Below are positions 60,271 to 64,000 of a stretch of DNA of 64,000 nucleotides, piece after piece. Numbering within the stretch: the stretch's first letter is position 1; each line of letters starts with the position of its first letter. The translations under genes and the position numbers were made by a program. The notes beneath the pieces are model-generated. The model worked only from the letters and a program-made list of their open reading frames with translations. It had not been told where the DNA came from and did not search any database. Origin of the DNA: Iphinoe sp. HA4291-MV1 (GTDB lineage: Bacteria; Cyanobacteriota; Cyanobacteriia; Cyanobacteriales; Nostocaceae); contig JAHHHH010000025.1 of the NCBI GenBank assembly GCA_019359415.1, forward strand, positions 1-64,000, written 5' to 3'.

Positions 60271-62901
60271 ATGTCCTTTGTACCTCTGCACATTCATAGT
60301 GATTACAGTCTGCTTGATGGAGCAAGTCAACTGCCAGATTTAGCCGATCGCGCCATCGAACTAGGGATCAAGGCAATAGCCCTCACAGATCATGGTGTCA
60401 TGTATGGTGCGATCGAACTCATTAAAATCTGCCGCAATAAAAATATCAAGCCAATTATCGGCAACGAAATGTATATTATTAACGGCGATATTACAAAACA
60501 AGAACGCCGTCCCCGCTATCATCAAGTTGTTTTAGCCAAAAATACAAAAGGATACAAAAATTTAGTTAAAATTACAACTCTTTCCCATCTCAAAGGTGTA
60601 CAGGGTAAAGGAATTTTTTCCCGTCCTTGTATCAATAAAGAATTATTAAAAGAATACCATGAAGGCTTAATTGTCACGAGTGCTTGTTTGGGTGGCGAAG
60701 TTCCCCAAGCCATTCTGAGCGGGAAATTAGAGGCTGCACGAAAAGTTGCTCGGTGGTACAAAGAAGTCTTTGGTGAAGATTATTATTTAGAAATTCAAGA
60801 CCACGGTTCCCAAGAAGACCGGATTGTGAATGTAGAAATTGTGAAAATTGCGCGGGAGCTAGATATAAAAATTATCGCAACTAACGATTCACATTTTATT
60901 TCTTGTTATGACGTTGAAGCGCACGATGCTTTGCTGTGCATTCAAACCGGCAAATTGATTGCTGAAGATAATCGCATGCGTTATAGCGGTACAGAATATC
61001 TCAAATCTGCAGAGGAAATGAAGCTGCTATTTCGTGACCATTTGCCAGATGATGTCATTGAGGAAGCTGTAACAACCACAGTCGAAGTTGCAGATAAAGT
61101 CGAACCCTACCAAATTCTGGATACGCCTCGTCTTCCCAATTATCCCATTCCATCAGGTTACACTGCTGACACATTTGTTGAAAAAGTTGCTTGGGAAGGA
61201 CTCTTACAAAAACTAAATCGCAAATCTAGAAATGAAGTTGACCAAGTTTATAAAGATAGGCTGGAATATGAACTCAAAATGATTCAGAAGATGGGTTTTT
61301 CCACCTACTTTTTAGTTGTGTGGGACTACATCAAATTTGCTAGAGATAATAATATTCCTGTTGGACCTGGAAGAGGTTCTGCAGCGGGGTCATTAGTCGC
61401 TTATACTATGGGAATTACTAACATTGACCCTGTGCATCACGGGCTTCTATTTGAAAGATTTCTCAACCCAGATCGGAAATCCATGCCTGATATTGATACA
61501 GATTTCTGTATCGAACAACGGGATAAAGTGATTGATTATGTCACAGAAAAGTATGGTAAAGAAAGAGTTGCCCAAATCATTACCTTTAACCGCTTGACTT
61601 CTAAAGCGGTTTTAAAAGATGTTGCCAGAGTGTTAAATATTCCCTATGGGGAATCAGACAAAATGGCAAAGTTAATTCCTGTTTCGCGAGGAAAACCTAC
61701 TAAACTCAAAGTGATGATTTCCGATGCAACACCAGAACCACAGTTTAAAGAAAAATATGATAACGATCCGATAGTACAGCACTGGGTGGACATGGCAATT
61801 CGGATTGAAGGAACAAATAAAACATTTGGTGTCCATGCAGCCGGTGTTGTAATTTCTGCTGAACCATTAGATGAAATTGTTCCACTCCAAAAAAATAACG
61901 ATGGTTCTGTGATTACCCAGTATTTCATGGAAGATTTGGAATCACTGGGATTGTTAAAGATGGATTTTCTGGGTTTAAAAAACCTAACAATGATTCAGAG
62001 AACCATTGATTTGATTGAGCAAAGTAAAGGATTTAGAATTGACCCGTACGACATCACGACTCAAGAGAGAAAAGCTCAGAGAATATTAGCAAAAGGCGAG
62101 TATAAAACCTTGCCAAACGACGTTAGGAAAACTTACGAACTTTTAGAAGCAGGTGAATTAGAAGGCATCTTTCAATTAGAATCTTCTGGAATGCGTCAAA
62201 TAGTACGCGATTTAAAGCCTTCTAATATAGAAGACATTTCCTCAATTTTAGCACTCTATCGACCGGGACCATTAGATGCGGGACTGATTCCCAAGTTTAT
62301 TAACCGTAAGCATGGTCGAGAGAAGATAGAATATGAAACACAAATTTTAGAACCAATATTAGATGAAACCTATGGAATTATGGTCTATCAAGAGCAAATT
62401 ATGAAAATTGCTCAAGATATGGCTGGATATTCTTTAGGACAGGCAGATTTGCTGCGCCGTGCGATGGGGAAAAAGAAAGTTGATGAGATGATGAAGCAGC
62501 GAGAGAAATTTGTGGATGGCGCAGCAAAAAATGGAGTGAAAAAACAGATTGCGGAAGAATTATTCGAGCAAATGTTGAAGTTTGCTGAATATTGTTTAAG
62601 CTATGATACGGAAGTGTTGACGGTAGAGTATGGATTTTTGCCGATTGGGGAGATTGTCGAAAAAAGAATTGAATGCAGTGTGTATACAGTTGATAATCAG
62701 GGAAATATCTATACGCAACCTATCGCCCAGTGGCATAATCGTGGACAGCAAGAAGTTTTTGAATATTGTCTCGAAGATGATTCTGTGATTCGCGCAACGA
62801 AAGACCATAAGTTTATGACGACTGATGGGCAAATGTTGCCAATTGATGAGATATTTGAGCGGGGATTAGATTTGATGAGAGTTGAGGGATTACCGGATTA
62901 A
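60271..62901 (+). CDS. dnaE: DNA polymerase III alpha subunit, N-terminal half, with split intein N-part
   Basis: The product has 876 residues. Residues 1-774 are the N-terminal extein: PHP domain ([25 protein letters not shown]) and the first part of the polymerase with [17 protein letters not shown] and the catalytic PDIDTDF. From Cys775 the chain is the N-intein ([20 protein letters not shown] onward, 102 residues). It includes RATKDHKF (TxxH of block B) and ends GLPD. The other half, with the C-intein, must be encoded elsewhere; protein trans-splicing then joins both. The N-intein has the same length as the fast Nostoc punctiforme DnaE intein. Confidence 0.97.
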   Translation: MSFVPLHIHSDYSLLDGASQLPDLADRAIELGIKAIALTDHGVMYGAIELIKICRNKNIKPIIGNEMYIINGDITKQERRPRYHQVVLAKNTKGYKNLVKITTLSHLKGVQGKGIFSRPCINKELLKEYHEGLIVTSACLGGEVPQAILSGKLEAARKVARWYKEVFGEDYYLEIQDHGSQEDRIVNVEIVKIARELDIKIIATNDSHFISCYDVEAHDALLCIQTGKLIAEDNRMRYSGTEYLKSAEEMKLLFRDHLPDDVIEEAVTTTVEVADKVEPYQILDTPRLPNYPIPSGYTADTFVEKVAWEGLLQKLNRKSRNEVDQVYKDRLEYELKMIQKMGFSTYFLVVWDYIKFARDNNIPVGPGRGSAAGSLVAYTMGITNIDPVHHGLLFERFLNPDRKSMPDIDTDFCIEQRDKVIDYVTEKYGKERVAQIITFNRLTSKAVLKDVARVLNIPYGESDKMAKLIPVSRGKPTKLKVMISDATPEPQFKEKYDNDPIVQHWVDMAIRIEGTNKTFGVHAAGVVISAEPLDEIVPLQKNNDGSVITQYFMEDLESLGLLKMDFLGLKNLTMIQRTIDLIEQSKGFRIDPYDITTQERKAQRILAKGEYKTLPNDVRKTYELLEAGELEGIFQLESSGMRQIVRDLKPSNIEDISSILALYRPGPLDAGLIPKFINRKHGREKIEYETQILEPILDETYGIMVYQEQIMKIAQDMAGYSLGQADLLRRAMGKKKVDEMMKQREKFVDGAAKNGVKKQIAEELFEQMLKFAEYCLSYDTEVLTVEYGFLPIGEIVEKRIECSVYTVDNQGNIYTQPIAQWHNRGQQEVFEYCLEDDSVIRATKDHKFMTTDGQMLPIDEIFERGLDLMRVEGLPD

Positions 62902-62936
62902 CAATTCAAAATTCACGCATTCAAAATTAAAGACAG

Positions 62937-62967
62937 TTTGAGTTGGGGATTTAAACCCCAACTCAAA
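62937..62967. terminator. Bidirectional terminator-like hairpin after dnaE
   Basis: TTTGAGTTGGGG (62937-62948) and CCCCAACTCAAA (62956-62967) form a perfect 12-bp stem with the loop ATTTAAA. It lies between dnaE and the convergent VOC gene, so it can end transcripts from both sides. Confidence 0.7.
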
Positions 62968-62992
62968 TCGCAATCCCCAGGCATCGCTCATC

Positions 62993-63385
62993 TTATTTCT
63001 GACTTTCATAAATCTCCAAAGGCAAATTATCTGGATCTTTAAAAAAAGTAAATTTCTTATCAGTCAGTTCATCAATCCTAATATCTTCCACCTCTACACC
63101 CTTCGATTTTAAATAACTAATCGTTTGCTCAACATCATCAACTTCAAAAGCCAGATGTCTTAAACCACAAGCCTCTGGATGACTCACTCTTTGAGGAGGA
63201 TTGGGAAAAGAAAATAACTCAATTTGGTGATTTTCTCCTACTCGTAAATCTAACTTATAAGAATTTCGCTGAGTACGAAAAGTCTCATTAATAATAGAAA
63301 AACCTAAAACTTCTGTATAAAACTTCTTTGAGCGCTCGTAATTAGAACAAATAATCGCTACATGGTGAATCCCAGTAATTCTCAT
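62993..63385 (-). CDS. VOC family protein (glyoxalase-like)
   Basis: The 130-residue protein is one vicinal-oxygen-chelate unit: ITGIHHVAIICSNYERSKKFYTEVLGFSII (first metal-binding His), QIELFSF (Glu), LRHLAFEVDDVEQTI (second His) and FKDPDNLPLEIYE (second Glu). All four metal-ligand positions are filled, so it is probably an active lyase, isomerase or dioxygenase. It resembles the short GloA2/YaeR-type proteins. The substrate is unknown. Confidence 0.85.
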   Translation of the reverse strand: MRITGIHHVAIICSNYERSKKFYTEVLGFSIINETFRTQRNSYKLDLRVGENHQIELFSFPNPPQRVSHPEACGLRHLAFEVDDVEQTISYLKSKGVEVEDIRIDELTDKKFTFFKDPDNLPLEIYESQK

Positions 63386-63399
63386 TCTCTTTCTTGGCG

Positions 63400-63545
63400 T
63401 CCTTTGCGTCTAAAGCCCTTTGGGCATGCGCCTTTCCTGCGGAACGCTGCTTTGTAAGTCCTGCGGACAGGCTTGCGCCAACGCCTCTGGCGTCGCCCCT
63501 TGGGCGAAGGGCGGTTCGTTTCTTTTAAGGGCAGGCAAAAAACCT
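63400..63545. repeat. Cluster of small GC palindromes
   Basis: The gap between the VOC and VWA-type genes holds AGCCCTTTGGGCATGCG, TCCTGCGGAACGC, CCTGCGGACAGG, CGCCTCTGGCG and CGCCCCTTGGGCGAAGG-like palindromes in a row. These are dispersed repeats of the kind found inside the ABC permease gene at 15229-15292. No gene is present. Confidence 0.7.
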
Positions 63546-63555
63546 GCCCCACAAA

Positions 63556-64000
63556 CTAAGAATCCTGTAAAATAGTTTTGGACACAATTCTGGTTTTCTT
63601 GCGATCGCCCTCCGATAACTCTTCGCCAGCTTGTAAGCGAGTGGCAGAAGTTTGCAACACTGTTGCTGCACTTTTATCTCCCATTTGCAGCGCGGTTTTG
63701 GCAGCAGTTTGCAACATCGTTGCTGCACCCGCGCGATCGCCCTGTTGCAATTTTGCTTCTGCTAGTTGCGTTTGCCGATATTTGGCTAGTGCCAAAATAT
63801 GTTGCTGTACTTGAGGATTACCAGAAGGTTGGTAGACTCGTACCACATTCGCCTCAATAGGGATGTTTTCTGAAAGTAACCCTGTTTTGTTTTGCGCCGG
63901 ATCATCATAGCGGACTTGCAACCTCGCGATAGTCTGTCTACCTTCTGGCAACTGTCCCAAGTAGATATTTGCCAAAATAACCCGTTCCACATCTTTCATC
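63556..64000 (-). CDS. VWA-type protein, C-terminal part (runs off the right edge)
   Basis: The visible 147 residues read VILANIYLGQLPEGRQTIARLQVRYDDPAQNK, a beta segment, followed by helices (QQHILALAKYRQTQLAEAKLQQGDRAGAATMLQTAAKTALQMGDKSAATVLQTSATRLQAGEELSEGDRKKTRIVSKTILQ). This matches the C-termini of cyanobacterial von Willebrand factor A-domain proteins related to Ca-activated channel-like proteins. The MIDAS-bearing VWA domain itself would lie beyond the window, so this rests on the tail alone. Confidence 0.6.
   Translation of the reverse strand, partial: MKDVERVILANIYLGQLPEGRQTIARLQVRYDDPAQNKTGLLSENIPIEANVVRVYQPSGNPQVQQHILALAKYRQTQLAEAKLQQGDRAGAATMLQTAAKTALQMGDKSAATVLQTSATRLQAGEELSEGDRKKTRIVSKTILQDS

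Overview
The window looks like chromosomal DNA of a filamentous, probably heterocyst-forming (Nostocales-type) cyanobacterium. The evidence is the many GCGATCGC (HIP1) octamers, the heptanucleotide tandem repeats between genes, the efp-accB pair, a RppA/RppB two-component system, several cyanobacteria-typical families (DUF2808, DUF2993, Uma2, GerMN, PRC-barrel) and, most clearly, a dnaE gene that ends in the N-terminal half of the split DnaE intein. No tRNA or rRNA gene was seen.

Layout. 1-3 kb: the edge of an IS630-type transposase, a small MITE-like element, a Uma2 nuclease-like gene and a restriction-fold gene in convergent overlap, and a large acyltransferase. 3-9.7 kb: housekeeping (proS, DUF2993, GerMN, a TauE/SafE permease, an ArsR regulator, accB, efp), with an IS200/IS605 right-end remnant between the permease and the regulator. 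10-15.4 kb: an MFS efflux pump, an aminotransferase, MarR and an ABC-2 permease with no ATPase beside it. 15.4-17.6 kb: a foreign-looking patch (emfourin-type inhibitor, the stump of a larger protein, a small kinase-like protein) bordered by copies of a CTTAACCTGTCA repeat. 17.6-19 kb: mgtE.

19.6-38 kb is a metal-response island. It holds RppB/RppA, three DUF2808 exported proteins, a truncated exported protein, a small lipoprotein, a CusA/CzcA-type RND pump, PAP2, a truncated MFS gene, two COG4705 membrane proteins, a PepSY protein, DUF2127, a second histidine kinase/response regulator pair, the RND adaptor and a double-DUF305 lipoprotein. Seven copies of the direct repeat TGAAAT-N5-TGAAAT (11-bp period) lie in front of rppA, the DUF2808 genes, the pump, the adaptor and DUF305. 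This looks like the operator of one OmpR-type regulator and ties the island into one regulon.

38-46.4 kb is plastic DNA: a PD-(D/E)XK (Rpn/DUF4351-like) gene broken by a 56-bp repeat, followed by a duplicated and again interrupted 3' end; a nucleotidyltransferase; DUF1232; ExbB/ExbD; a nuclease-fold/TPR fusion; a YefM/YoeB pair; and a CRISPR array of 14 repeats without cas genes. 46.5-51.2 kb: a PRC-barrel protein and SMC. 51.3-53 kb: a possible nuclease toxin/immunity pair and a DUF433/DUF5615 pair. 53-55.7 kb: a URC4-like and URC1-like pair suggesting uracil catabolism. 56-59.7 kb: a TPR protein, a 5' stump of rtcA cut off at a glutathione transferase gene, a DAACS symporter and an SDR. 60.3-62.9 kb: the N-terminal half of dnaE with its split intein. 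63-64 kb: a VOC protein and the 3' end of a VWA-type protein leaving the window.
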